Origin: Ipomoea triloba
Taxonomy: Eukaryota; Streptophyta; Magnoliopsida; Solanales; Convolvulaceae
Length of the DNA stretch: 64,000 nt
Reading direction: 5' to 3'
NCBI RefSeq assembly: GCF_003576645.1
Contig: NC_044924.1
Span: forward strand, 3,003,471-3,067,470
Shown: positions 1 to 12,085 of the stretch, piece after piece
Layout of the letters: each line of letters starts with the position of its first letter
How positions within the stretch are numbered: the stretch's first letter is position 1
The notes under the pieces: model-generated
Told to the model about the DNA's origin: nothing
Seen by the model: only the letters and a program-made list of their open reading frames with translations
The model's database searches: none
Translations under genes and position numbers: made by a program

Positions 1-1147
1 ATTATGTGATGGGACCCCGTCCACATAAGCTACAAAAGATAATTTGGGATAAAATATAAAACTAATTGAGTGAAACTTATAATCTAATTTTTGTGCTGTA
101 GTTTGAATTTGGCTGTGTATAATTTGTAGAATATTGAAAAATTATATATCATATTATTAAAATTGTAATTTAGATATAATTGACTCATTGACACGTAAAT
201 TTGTGAGATATTTATTAGACAATGATTTTGTAACGTGATTGACATTTGGACATGCAATACTAAGAAATATCAATAAGATGATATGATGAATGGTGTGAAA
301 TGCACTAGTATTAAATGGAATTGGTAAAGTGATCTACAGCATTAAATTCTTTTTTTTTTTGTGTAGCCCAGGGTCTCCACCGTCGAACACATTGACAAAC
401 TCCTCGCTGGATTGTAAACACCTCTATTGGGTGTGACAGCTGGGCCAAGGATCGAACCCTTGACTTTTGGTTAAGGATGAATAAACAACATTAAATTTTA
501 ATAATTCATTAATTAGTTGACAAATTGCATTATTTGTTTTTTATTATTTGAAAACATACTAAACTCACTCCTATCATCCTATGCTATAAATTATACAAAA
601 TAAGTAAATTGTATTAGAAAGACTACAAGTCTCAATAAAATTTTTTGTTATCAATAATTAAATTTATAATTTTTTTAATATAAATTATGATCTATCTATT
701 TGGTATCTTCTTTTGAATAATTATGTTTTTGCTTTGTTTTGCGGTGGTCCAAAAAACCTAACCATGTCGCAAATTTCAACGTCTACACGCTAAGCCACGT
801 TTGTGTTGATGTAAGGTCAATACAAATCTCAGTCAAATCTTCTTTTTTTTTGTTTTTTTTTTTTTAAAATAATTTCTCTCTTCTATTTTCTTTTGTCTTC
901 TAATTTCGATTTTGTCATCGTTTTAATTTGTAGTTTCACACACGAAAAATCATTTGCCTAGTTTCATGGGTAACCTTTCATTCTCCTCAAATTGTCGATT
1001 TTATTTTGTAGTTTCACACTCTACAAATCATTGAAATCAATATGTATAGTGTATTTTATTAAAACAAAAATATTCAAAAATAGCTAAAAATAAGAATAAC
1101 ATAAATAAAAAGAGAAGGAATTTACTCTCACTTTTCAAGATATATCT
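1..1147. other. AT-rich intergenic DNA left of the LINE
   Basis: No open reading frame or splice-consistent exon that I can support. The stretch is AT-rich with several T homopolymers (for example 841-864). The only recognisable element is the SINE-like insertion at 349-488, listed separately. Confidence 0.6.
349..488 (-). mobile_element. SINE-like insertion, 5'-truncated
   Basis: Read on the minus strand, the segment carries a perfect RNA polymerase III B-box-like motif (GGGTTCGATCC, around 452-462), a body, and an A-tail (the T run at about 350-361 on the plus strand). It is bounded by a 9-bp direct repeat CATTAAATT at 340-348 and 489-497. B box, poly-A and target duplication together fit a tRNA-derived SINE. 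I see no convincing A box, so it is probably 5'-truncated. The family was not identified. Confidence 0.55.
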
Positions 1148-1163
1148 GAGAACTAACTTAAAC
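1148..1163. repeat. LINE target-site duplication, left copy
   Basis: GAGAACTAACTTAAAC, 16 bp, directly abutting the poly-T (minus-strand poly-A) at 1164-1179. An identical copy lies at 6587-6602. Confidence 0.9.
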
Positions 1164-1203
1164 TTTTTTTTTTTTTTTTGAAAACCAATCAAGAAATGGT
1201 ATA

Positions 1204-4200
1204 TTAGATCAAATCAGAAATAGAGTCAGGTGGGGCAGAGTCCCAGTACATGGGTTCTTCCTGAGCAATAGCCAAAGTAGCTAGAATGTGAGCCCTGCGG
1301 TTATTAGCTCTAGGAGTTAAGAGAACTGAACAAATATTGAAAGATGACATAATCGCCTTAGAGGCATCTACTGAAAAACCAACATAAGAATAGAGACTCG
1401 TGTGAGATGACATTAGGAGATTCCTGAGTGTAGAGCAGTCGGTAAGAATGTGCACCGAGTCAATGTTACGATCCTTAAGCCATGATAGAACCTCTTTGCA
1501 GGCCAAAGCTTCCGCCATGAGTGGTGAGAAGCATGACGGGAGCCGGGCATTGAATGCGGCAATGAACTCGTCGTTGTGCGTCACCAACACCGCCCCTACT
1601 GCAGCCGATTTGGAGTGCGGATGGTAACTGGCGTCGAAGAAGCACCGAACGAGTCCTCCATCTGGTTGTATGGACGTTGCATGATGTTGCTGCTGCGATG
1701 ACACTCCCCCATGAATCTGACTCTGCTGCTGCTGTGACACTGCCGCGCCATGGACTTGCCGCCATGCGAGTGCCGCGGAGTGTGCCATCCGCCACACGGC
1801 AGCCGGTCGCGGAAGCTGCCGATCCCACACGGACGTATTCCGAGCCTTCCAAATATGATAGAGGACTGCTATAGCAACAAACATATCATCATCCGTTAGC
1901 ATTGTCATGGCATTTGTGAACCATTCAACAAAATCATCCCCTATCACACTAGATACATTCAAGGAGGACTCATGCCAAACTAGTTTGGTGTAATCACACA
2001 AGAGGAGTGAATGCATAATATTCTCATTGGAAAGACCACACATTGGGCATGTTGGATCCACTTCCACTCTCTTTAAAATCAAGTTAGTTGTGGTGGGAAG
2101 AACATTAGATAGAGCTCTCCATAGAAACATCTTCCATTTAGTAGGGCATTTAATTTTCCATAGCTGTAACCATTTAGCATAGGTACCTGGCTGCCACACA
2201 ACCTCCCCAATAATGCATCTATAGCCCTCTTTTACCGTATAACACCCTCTAGGGTCCCCGTACCAAAACCATGAATCTTCATAATGTAGATTAACCGGGA
2301 CCCTCCAGATGCGAGCAACATCTGATGTGGTAAAAATATCCTGTAAAATAGAGGGATCCCAGGTACCTGAGTTGGGGTCAATAAGGCCAGAAACCAAAGA
2401 ACCTTCGAGCTCCGCAGGCATGGGGGTCTGAATCAGAGGTCCAGACTCATCTGGCAGCCAGGGGTGGCCCCATATGAGAGTGGACGTTCCATCTCCAATT
2501 CTCCTCCTCACACCACTACAAACTAGCTCATGGGCAGCCATGATACTTCTCCAGCAGAAACTTGGGTTACTACCCAGAGAGGCATCAATAAACGAGGACT
2601 TGGGGAAATACCTGGCTTTATAAATTCTTGCCACCAGTGATTGAGGCCGGGTTAGGAATCTCCAGGCTTGTTTACCTAGCATAACCAGGTTGAAAGCTCT
2701 CAAATCCTTAAATCCCAAACCACCATACTTCTTGGGAATACACAAGCGATCCCAGGCCTTCCAATGAATACCTCTTTCACTCCCAGCACCCCACCAATCC
2801 TTCCAATGAATACCTCTTTCACTCCCAGCACCCCACCAATACCTGTTCATAACTCTTTCAATAGATAAACAGACCGAAGCAGGCAGCAGAAAAACACTCA
2901 TAGAAAATAAACAGACCGAAGCAGGCAGCAGAAAAACACTCATAGAAAATGTAGGCATTGACTGAGCAACACTCTTAAGGAGAACCTCTTTCCCTGCCTG
3001 CGAGATCAACCTTTTGCTCCATGAACCAATCCTCTGCTTGATCTTATCCTCAATGTATGAGAACACAGCCTTCTTTTATCTTCCAATAAAAGATGGGAGG
3101 CCCAGATATTTTCCAAAATTAGGAGCCTGAACTACCCCCAACACTGCAGCCACTTCAATCTTGACAACCTGTGGAGTGTTCCTACTAAAGCAAACACTTG
3201 ACTTATGAAAGTTGACAGCCTGCCCCGACATGTTTTCATACTCAATAAGACACTGCCTAACAGCCCCTGCCTCCTGTGCGTTAGCCTTAAAGAACAGAAG
3301 GCTATCATCTGCAAAAAATAAGTGTGAAATAGGCGGAGCACCCCTCGCAACTCTACACCCATGAAAATCGCCCCGTGCCTCAGCCTGTTGCAGCAGTAGT
3401 GAAAGGTCTTCAGCACAGATAATGAATAGATATGGGGAAAGAGGGTCTCCTTGCCTGATTCCTCGCGTAGGGTTTACCTGACCAACACTTCCACCATTCA
3501 CCAAGAAACTATATGAAACCGTAGTTACACACAACATGATCAAATCCACCCATTCAACAGCAAATCCCAGAGCCAGTAACATTCGGTGAATAAAAGACCA
3601 CTCCATTCAGTCATACGCCTTAGCCATGTCTAGCTTTAGCGCACCCCACCCGACCACACCACACTATTTCCTATTCAGATAATGACCCACCTCTGCAGCT
3701 ATGAGAATGTTGTCTGTAATAAGTCTATTGGGAATAAACGCACTCTGGGATGCAGATATGACTTCCCCCAGTAGAGGTTTCATTCTATTAGCAATCATCT
3801 TGGCCATGATCTTATAGACCACATTGCACAGGGCAATGGGCCGTAGATCAGAGACCATCTCTGGGCATTTCTTCTTCGGAATGAGAACCACATTAGTGTC
3901 ATTTAGGCCATCCGGAAAAGAGCGGGTATTCAGGCAGTTCAACACAAAAGTACAAACATCACTTCCCACCACATCCCAATAGTGCTGGTAAAACCCCGGG
4001 TTCATACCATCAGGCCCCGGAGCCTTATCAGGAAACATAGAGAACAGGGCACTCTTTACTTCCTCCATCACAAAGGGTTTAAGCAGGGTTTCATTCTGGG
4101 GTTGTGTGACACGTGGAGCAACAGATGTAATAAAAGAATCCACAGAAGATGCAGAGACATTTGATGCAAATATATCATGGAAATAATTAAGTACAATAGT

Positions 4201-5364
4201 ATTCAAATCACCATCTTCCACCCACACACCAGAACTATTCTTTAACCTAGTTAAAGTATTCTTCTTCTTATGGGCAGAGGCATACCTGTGAAAGAATTTA
4301 GTGTTTGCATCTGCTCCCTGCAACCAATGTTGCTTCGCCCTCTGTCTCCAGAATGCATCATCCTGACCCTCCAATTGGCATAGATCAGTTTCTATATGTT
4401 GATATCTGGCTAGAGAGGCCGGGTTCAACAGACCTTTCAAGCGCAATTGCTCACGTCGCAGGGTTTTGATCTTCTCACCAAATTTGTGAAAATGATCACC
4501 ACCCCAACTAAGCAATCTCTGACCGCAGTGTTGGAGACAGCCCAACAGACCTGCACTCCTCCCTTCCTGCCACGCATCCTCCACCTGTTCTCTGCAGCCC
4601 TCATCATGAATCCAAGCCATCTCAAACCGAAAACGTCTCCCCGCTTCACTAAGAACCCTCCCGCTTTCCTTAACTCCCAAATAGAGAGCCGTATGATCCG
4701 AATTGCGGGTGGGGATGTTAGTTACGGTAGCGGCGGGTAGGGAGCTACACCAGTCTGCACGAGCCAAGACCTTATCCAGCCTCTCCTCCATCCATTTCGT
4801 GGTACCCCTGCCCCTTTCCAAGGTAAACTGATAACCCTGCATAGGTATCTGTGCCAAACCACAATCATCTAAGGCTTCCCCAAACCCTCATAAAAGATTA
4901 TCAGGATGCGGAATCCCTCCCCGTTTCTCATGCTGGTAGAGGAGATCATTAAAATCGCCCAGCACTACCCAAGGGAGGGTAGACCTTCCTGCTAGAGCTC
5001 TCAGAAGATCCCAAGATGCACTCCTACGACCACGTTCTGGAAAGCCATAGAATCCTGTCATTCTCCATGCACCTAGCCCTGTCATACACACTTCAATGTC
5101 AACATGATTCTTCGAGAAGCTCAACAACCTAGCGGTGTTATTCCTCCTCCACAACAATGCCAAACCACCACTATGACCGACACTATCAACATAGAACAAG
5201 CCTTCAAAACCAAGCTTGACACAGAGCTTTTCAGCATACTCCCGGCCCACCTTGGTTTCCATGAGGAAGACAAACTCAGGCTTCTTACGGGGCACTAGGT
5301 CCACCACTTCACGAATTGTTCGTGGATTGCCCAAACCACGACAGTTCCAACTGAGAGTACTCAT
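1204..5364 (-). pseudogene. LINE ORF2: endonuclease / reverse transcriptase / RNase H-like polyprotein, four nonsense codons
   Basis: A 1387-codon single-frame reading region. From the N-terminus it shows an exo-endo-phosphatase endonuclease (MSTLSWNCRGLGNPR, METKVG, LGDFND), a reverse transcriptase (KAPGPDGM, a run of SQSAFIPNRLITDNI, LKLDMAKAYD, GDPLSPYLF, catalytic FADD), a zf-RVT region (CPMCG with downstream H and C), and a C-terminal RNase H-like domain with acidic residues in FFDAS, AEALA and LTDCS. In-frame stops are TGA at 4888-4890, TAG at 3664-3666, TGA at 3607-3609 (directly after the RT motif KAYD) and TAA at 3076-3078; there are no frameshifts. Its ATG overlaps the ORF1 stop (ATGA at 5361-5364). 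Two exact 42-bp in-frame tandem duplications lie in the 3' third. The copy should not make active protein; it could only be mobilised by an intact relative. Confidence 0.93.
2757..2948. repeat. Two neighbouring 42-bp in-frame tandem duplications inside LINE ORF2
   Basis: Unit A is 2757-2798, repeated exactly at 2799-2840. Unit B is 2865-2906, repeated exactly at 2907-2948. Each is 42 bp (14 codons), so the frame is kept: the protein repeats WWGAGSERGIHWK and SMSVFLLPASVCL. The two duplications are only 24 bp apart, with no sequence resemblance between A and B. Confidence 0.95.
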
Positions 5365-6425
5365 GATGAGGGGCGGGCCTGGGAACCAGAACCCGCCACA
5401 TGCAAGTTTTTTGAGACCTCGGTCATGACAACATCGGAACCTCCTCCTCCATTCCTCTTCACACCACTAGCCGAGCCTTCCCGCCGGCGTTTAGCTACCG
5501 CCATGACCGCCACCTCCGGCTCCAGCACGGCCTGCGATACTCGCTCAGCCGCCGTCGATCCCCGACCACCCAACCCCGGGTCTTGATTATCTTCCGAGCG
5601 AGGTGGCCCTCCGACCGGCACTAACCAATTGTCACCAACACCCCGAGGTCCACGACGCAAGCCCGCACGCAGCTCTGGTCCGAACGGGTATTGTTCGATT
5701 GGAACCACCGCTTCCCTAGCCTTCAAGCAAAAACGATGCACATGGCCTAGCATCCCGCAGAAGAAGCAAAAGTTGTGTAGTCGTTCGTATTTAAATGAAA
5801 CCCAACTCCACGTTTTGTCACGCTTCATCAGTTTCATGCGCCTCTTTAGCGGCTTGTTCACCGACATAGCCACCCGGATGCGATAGAAATCCAGCCACGG
5901 TGCTCCCAAGAAACGTTCATCATATTTAACGAAAGTCCCAAGGAAATTACCAATCTGTTCGAGGATTGTGTTCGACGTATAACCAATCGGTAAATCATGC
6001 AGCTACACCCACATGTCTACCGTGTCTAATGCGACATCCCCGAGTAAAACCCCGTCAACAACTGCTCGGCAGATCAACGTGCTGTTCTCAAATGCCCACG
6101 GCTCTTCGTCCAAAACATACCTCAAATCAGATTCGTGGAAGAAGACAAACATGAATAGGTTGGGTTGTAGTTCGGTTACTTGGACACCCTTCACTGGTTT
6201 CCATACCGAAGCTAGTACCTGCCGCATATACTCAAGCTTGACAAGTTTATCGGTCAAGAAACGTCCAACCATTGGCCATGTAGCGTAACCGCCATTAGCA
6301 GCGCCCGCGTCGTCCAAGCCCACCGGCTCGAAGGCCTCGTCTTCCTCATCAAGTGCCATGTCCGCCCATCGGGCAGTGAGGCCTGCAACTCCTTCGTGCG
6401 ACGCCATAGCAGCCATGCAACACAC
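5361..6425 (-). pseudogene. LINE ORF1: nucleic-acid-binding protein with DUF4283-like region and CCHC zinc knuckle, one nonsense codon
   Basis: A 355-codon single-frame region. The N-terminal half looks like the DUF4283 domain usual for plant LINE ORF1 (motifs GRFLTDK, FMFVFFHESDLRYVLDEEPW, and DMWV-stop-LHDLPIGY). The middle carries a CCHC knuckle (CFFCGMLGHVHRFC), followed by a basic, low-complexity tail. In LINEs this protein coats the RNA and escorts it to the target. One TAG at 6003-6005 interrupts the conserved W-V-x-LHDLP motif. The start could be the ATG at 6425 or one of the two ATGs within the next 20 codons (before AAMASH or ASHEGV). The stop overlaps the ORF2 start by ATGA. Confidence 0.9.
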
Positions 6426-6586
6426 AAACTTGTGACGAAAAACACCCCTGAGAAGACCAGGAGGAGAACACCGGACAAAACCGGAGAAAACGTAGGAAAT
6501 CGATCGGAAAACCTAGGAAACCTAAGGGAGGAGGCGAAACCCTAGACGAGATGCTAGAGATGAAATTATAACATAGTTGTAGTTTC

Positions 6587-6602
6587 GAGAACTAACTTAA
6601 AC
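6587..6602. repeat. LINE target-site duplication, right copy
   Basis: GAGAACTAACTTAAAC, identical to 1148-1163. It marks the 5' end of the minus-strand LINE. Confidence 0.9.
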
Positions 6603-6728
6603 TAATAATTAAGCAATTCAAATCGTTAATCGCTTAATGTGAGATAGACTAACATCGTTAGAATTCTTAAACAAATAAATGCAATCATAAATGATAAGCC
6701 CAAAACTAGATAAATTCCTAGTAGAACC

Positions 6729-6859
6729 AACAAAAGCAGTTTTTTTTTTTTTTAAACCAAAAGCAATAAACTTGCATTAATAACTCATCAACTCAGCAAT
6801 ACAATCAGGAGGGTTAGACACCCACGAACCCAGGACAAACGAAGAACAAAAGCAGTTTT
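6729..6859 (-). mobile_element. Severely 5'-truncated LINE 3' end with 15-bp target duplication
   Basis: The 15-bp repeat AACAAAAGCAGTTTT occurs at 6729-6743 and again at 6845-6859. Between them lie a poly-T and about 90 bp that start AAACCAAAAGCAATAAA, resembling the 3' end of plant LINEs read on the minus strand. This is a dead-on-arrival insertion 130 bp from the full-length element, probably of a different LINE family. Confidence 0.75.
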
Positions 6860-7357
6860 GAGAGCTAAACAATATGTTTCAATTCCATAATCACTTGCCA
6901 GTGTCCCCATTGTTCTTTATCCACACTAAATCCTCTTTGTAGGTCATGACTTATGCAATTGTCAGTTTTTTTTAATAACATATTATACTAATGTTTGCAT
7001 CAAATGTATAAAATAAAATTAATTAATTTAGTTGAGTTTCGATCAAGTATTATTTGTAGGCTACTCAGATCCTTAAATATTGTTGTATATGTTTACATCC
7101 CAATAAGAATTTAAAATCTTTGACCATATCTTTAAACAACGTAACTCAAAACCTGTCACTTAACTGAGTCAACACCTTTTGATTTTAAAATTGTTGTTAT
7201 CGTTACTTCATATACTAATCTAATGTGAACATGGTAACAATCACCTAAGTTACTTAAGCCGCCCCTAACAACTTGTACATAAATTTTGATTAAATATATA
7301 TATTTTACTATTGTGTGTGTGCGCGCGCGCGTGTATATACATGTATATATCTATATC

Positions 7358-7430
<73 letters not shown>

Positions 7431-8179
7431 CAGCTACCCCACTGTCCCCATTGTAGATCTGGCCATGAATATGAATCTGCTAAGTTGTGCCAATTAATCG
7501 AAATGGACTAAATCCTAATTCTAATATAATAGTACATTAACTCAAGAGTAATTAAGTAAATATTTAACTCAACCTTATTACCTATTGAAAGACTTTTCAA
7601 GAATAAATATGAACATAATATATTTTCCATTTCATCACATTATTCAGAAAGTGGATGGATTAACAAATTGTATGTAAGGTAGTTAGTGGTTGAATTATAC
7701 ATTTCTTATTATTGTGGTTTGTTAGTTACACCTGATGGATGGGCTGGTGGGATGAAATTTGAAGGAAAAAGGGACAAGAAAGTCGTCGCAAAAGATAACT
7801 GCACGGGGGACAAAATGGGTCACATATTGGAAGAGAGTCAGAGGTGAAGAAAATCTGTGCAGGCCTCAGTAATTATTGTAATAAATCCTATAAATGTCAT
7901 AACCAGACAAACGCATTGCCTGGATCTGCTGACTGCTCTTTTCACATTACAAATACAAAATAGCTATAAATGCAAAGCCTTGACTTCAATTTCTTAACTC
8001 ACAAGAAACTTACTAAAATATATACACTAAACCTTTTTTTTTTCTTTTTTTTTTTTTAATTTAGAGGAAAGTCACATATGCTACTCTAATGACTTTAGGT
8101 GAAACCTGTCTTATGACAATAGCCAATAAAGGACCATAACGAGGTTAGGTTCTCATACATGCACAAAACTTATTTTTTA
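6860..8179. other. Intergenic, AT-rich, with (TA)n tract
   Basis: No gene seen. A (TA)n microsatellite at about 7364-7428 follows a short (GC)n/(GT)n stretch at 7315-7334. The remainder is unique AT-rich sequence. Confidence 0.6.
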
Positions 8180-8688
8180 GGGAAAAGGGTCAAATACACC
8201 CTCGAACTTTTGCTAAGAAGTCAATTAGGCCCTTGAACTTTTGAAAGTTGCAATTAGATCCACAAACTTGTTATTTTGAAGCAATTAAACCCACTGACCT
8301 GTTGGTAACCTTTTATTGCAGGTCAATTAGGTTTCTGGCAACCCTCCAGCGAACTTCCGGCCAAAATTAGTCACCGGCGACCGTAAGATCGCCGTCGGCG
8401 CGTTCTGCCAGGGAAGAAGACCTCTGGTCGACGGAGATTACGACCAATTTGGCTGGACTTCTCCACCGCAAGTTTGGCCGGAAGTATGCAGGAGGGTCGC
8501 TGGTGGCTAATTTTGGCCGGAAGTTCGCCGGAAACCTAATTGACCTGCAATCAAAGGTCACCAACAGGTTAGTGGGTTTTAATTGCTTCAAAATAACAAG
8601 TTTGTGGATCTAATTGCAACTTTTAAAAGTTCAAGGGTCTAATTGACTTCTTAGCAAAAGTTCGAGGGTGTATTTGACCATTTTCCCT
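8180..8688. mobile_element. Foldback element with ~200-bp inverted termini (MULE-like MITE)
   Basis: Both ends begin GGGAAAA.GGTCAAATAC (reading inwards) and the arms match for about 200 bp (8180-8385 against 8490-8688 in reverse complement), leaving a short GC-rich centre. Near-identical 9-bp direct repeats flank it (TATTTTTTA at 8171-8179, TATTTTTAA at 8689-8697). Nine-base duplications and long inverted termini are typical of Mutator-like non-autonomous elements. No coding capacity: the open frame inside it is a by-product of the arm sequence. Confidence 0.75.
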
Positions 8689-8914
8689 ATTTTTTAATTT
8701 ATGAAAAATTCACAATTGCTACCCGAAATTACACTCTAGGTGAAGTCTGCATTATGAATTGTAATTATAACTATCAAAAGATTACAAGAAGGTAAAGTGG
8801 TTTAGTTCACCATAACTGACTTGCTTAAATTAAAAGGCCAATAGACAACTCACATAGAGAGTCGAATGACTGAAATTGTTCACATTCCTATTTTTTTTTA
8901 TTAAAAAAATCTTT

Positions 8915-9080
<166 letters not shown>

Positions 9081-11421
9081 TTACATTTTCTCAACTAGAA
9101 CGAAAATCAATCCATTATTACATCCGGTTAAGTAAGATTGTCAAATTTTGACAATTTCACTTTCTTGAATGAAGAATTCTGATAACTTTATAATCTCTTG
9201 GTGCTATTATCTGTCATTGGACTTTGAATAGTTTATTTTGGGTTAAGCAACAGCAAATAAGAGTCGTGTAAATGAATCAAACTCCAGCTTTTTAAGATCC
9301 CAATATGTACTTAACAAACTTCAGACAAAAAGGCAGCTGCCCCCGACATGCAATGCATGCGCTCTAATTTTTAAGATGAAAACAAATTATTATCTTAAAC
9401 AACACAAGTTTGGTTTCACGTGTTATTTTTATTAAAAAAAAATTAAATGAAATACAAAATTATTATTTATTTTTTTTCATTTGAATTTAAGTACGTCACA
9501 CTAATAAAATGTACATAAAAATGAGAGTCTAATATTATCTTTTCAATAATTTTTAATTAGTAAAATGGCAACTTTTTTTATTAATAATAAAAGTTTGAGA
9601 GAAACGTAGTTAGAACAAACTAAATATATATTCTCAAAACAAACTAAATATATCATTCATTAAAAAAAAAGTAAATAAAAGTTTATAGAGTATTGAACAA
9701 TAATTTTTTAATAATAAAGAAAATTTATATTTTCTATCTCAATATGTATACTAAGTAAACTCTGTTTATATATAATATGTAAATTAAACAGAGAAATTAA
9801 ACTATACTAAAAAATTTTGTATAATTAGTCGTAGTGGTGTACTCTTTTTCTAGGCTACCTTATGAGACTTCAAGTTATTAGGTGGCATCATCACGTGCGA
9901 TATGATAGAAACCTTTGGCTCTCTACTTAAATGTTAAATCTATGGGCTTCAACTCACATCATCATTCAATATCAATTTATTTTCAAATAATTACACAATA
10001 ATTCTTTATAATATATTATTTAAATAAAATAATACTGAGCTTCAACTTTTAAAATTGAAAACTTTATTAATAAATGAGTGTTTAAAAAAAACACTTCAAA
10101 ATTCATAATAAAAAATACTCCGTATTATTTTAAATACGTACTGTTTATAAGAAAATAGAAAGCATACGTGATAAGTACGTCATGCATGATATAGTTATTT
10201 AATTTAACGCAACTAATATACTACCTTCTTAAAATTGAACAAGTCAATGTTCTTATCTAATTACTCTAATCAAACAAAGGTGAATTTGGGAGTCAACATA
10301 ACTCCAAAACATCATAAAAAGATGGGAAGACATATTGGGTAAGTTTGTTAGTTCATGCTTGCTAGCAAGTCATGACAAGAAGCTGTCAATTGCTATCTAG
10401 TTGTGATCAAACCTTGTCCACATTGCCCCACTTTCTAACCAATTTCCAGTGGGCATTCATTGAAATTGAAAAATAGTCTCCCTTTTCTCTATTTTTTAAT
10501 TAATAGGATGGAAAGCTAGATATCACTATACAACCAAACATGTAGTGAGGCTGGAAGGAAGCTGCGTGCTCAATAGGTAGTAGGGAAGGTTGTCTTTATT
10601 TCTTTATGCCCACACCATTGACTATGTAAACTTCATAATTAATGACCAATTTAATCACTTAACTATCACCTAAAAAAAAGTTGAATTGGAAATAGTATTT
10701 CTTCTTTATTTATTGATTGTTGTTGATGACTTATTCAGAGTCATAAATTTGTATGTGTCTGTTGATAAGGAATATCCTCTGAGTATACTTATACGTATTG
10801 CATACTTGCTAGCTAGGTATTCAGTCAAGCCACCATAAAAACTATTCTCAAACATAATCGACCTGACCTAAACGTGGAAGGCCGAGCAAAAGCTTAGCTG
10901 GTAGTAGTAGTCTTCGCCCTGCCTTAGAACTCGAACCCATCTCCTTAGGCCAAGTTCACTTGAACAACTATGATTGAATATATGTCATCAAGTTGACACA
11001 AGAAAATCCAATCCCAGTAGACAAGAAGAAGGAAGCGACAGCTCAATGAGCACAATATAATTCTACATTTGAACAAAAGTCAATGACATAGGCAGCCCGC
11101 GACTAGGCACTTATAGGCCAAGGGCCAAAGAAAAGGAAAAAATGTGAAATATCATAAGAAAAAGAATCAACATCAGCGTCATAGCCTCATCCTAAGACTA
11201 ATTAATTAAAAAGGTTTCCATTTTGAAATGAAATTATTCACATACCTAACGTATTGGAAAAACTCAACAATGAGGTGCGATTTATTCAATATTATGAATT
11301 TTTACTCCCACCATATTGTCTAAGAAATTATTTTTAATTATAAATATACGAACACAAAAACACATTTTATTTACCCTCCTCCAATCAGAATAAATAAATC
11401 TCATCACTCAATTAAAAATTT

Positions 11422-11453
<32 letters not shown>

Positions 11454-11903
11454 GAAAAAGTATGGTTTTAAAAATGTATATATCAAGCCATCCAATGAAA
11501 TGAATCTGTCAATTCATCGCCATTAATTTAATAAATAGGTGAGATGTAGATTTATAAGCATATATCGCTGAAAGAGTCAAGGCATGGTCCCATGGAAGAT
11601 ATGCAACATGTTGGTGTGCTGTTACTGCTTAGGACTTCAATGAAAAATTCTGAAGTATAGTTCTAGATAGGAGTATTTTATACACAAAATATTTTGGTTT
11701 TAGGATCAAACTTGAAAAATGTTTTTAAAAATGACTTTTTTTTAAAAAAAAAATATTACTCCGTATAATTTTTGGTGTTTTGCAAAAATGTCAAAAAAAA
11801 TTTGTTTGGTTAAAAATTTAGAAATTGTATTTTTTTTATTTGGTTCATTTTCCTATGAACATATTATTTGTTATAGTAATAATATTATAGTAATAATAAT
11901 ATG

Positions 11904-12085
11904 TGGTGACTATGGTTATGTGGTGTTGTGGTTGTAGTGGACATGGTGGTGTTTGTAGTGGTGTTGGTGTTGATGGTAGTGATGGTACAATAGTTGTGGT
12001 GGTACTAGTATTGGTGGCAGTGATGGTGTGGTATGGTGTTGATGGTGGTGGTCGTATTGTAGTGGACTAGTGGTGGTTGTATGGT
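11904..12085. repeat. TGG/GTT-rich low-complexity tract
   Basis: Degenerate trinucleotide-like repeats of GGT, GTT and GAT on the plus strand. The opposite strand reads as His/Thr/Pro-rich open frame, which is a composition artefact. Confidence 0.8.

Larger units (their letters stand above)
1164..6586 (-). mobile_element. Full-length plant LINE (non-LTR retrotransposon, L1-like clade), recently inserted but carrying nonsense codons
   Basis: A 5.4-kb element on the minus strand. Order in its own 5'-to-3' sense: a short GC-rich leader, ORF1 with a zinc knuckle, ORF2 with endonuclease, reverse transcriptase, zf-RVT and RNase H-like domains, then a poly-A tail (T16 at 1164-1179). Perfect 16-bp target-site duplications at 1148-1163 and 6587-6602 prove insertion by target-primed reverse transcription and show that neither end has been lost. 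Both ORFs stay in one frame over their whole length; only five stop codons (one in ORF1, four in ORF2) disable them. The C-terminal RNase H-like domain is the arrangement of many plant L1 elements. It is GC-richer than its surroundings, as expected for an incoming element. Confidence 0.92.

Noticed and set aside
1475..1874. Frames on the other strand or frame within the LINE
   Set aside because: Overlap ORF2, which is clearly the coding frame by its RT and RNase H motifs.
8367..8591. Possible small protein on the minus strand
   Set aside because: Lies wholly within the foldback element; its sequence is explained by the inverted arms.
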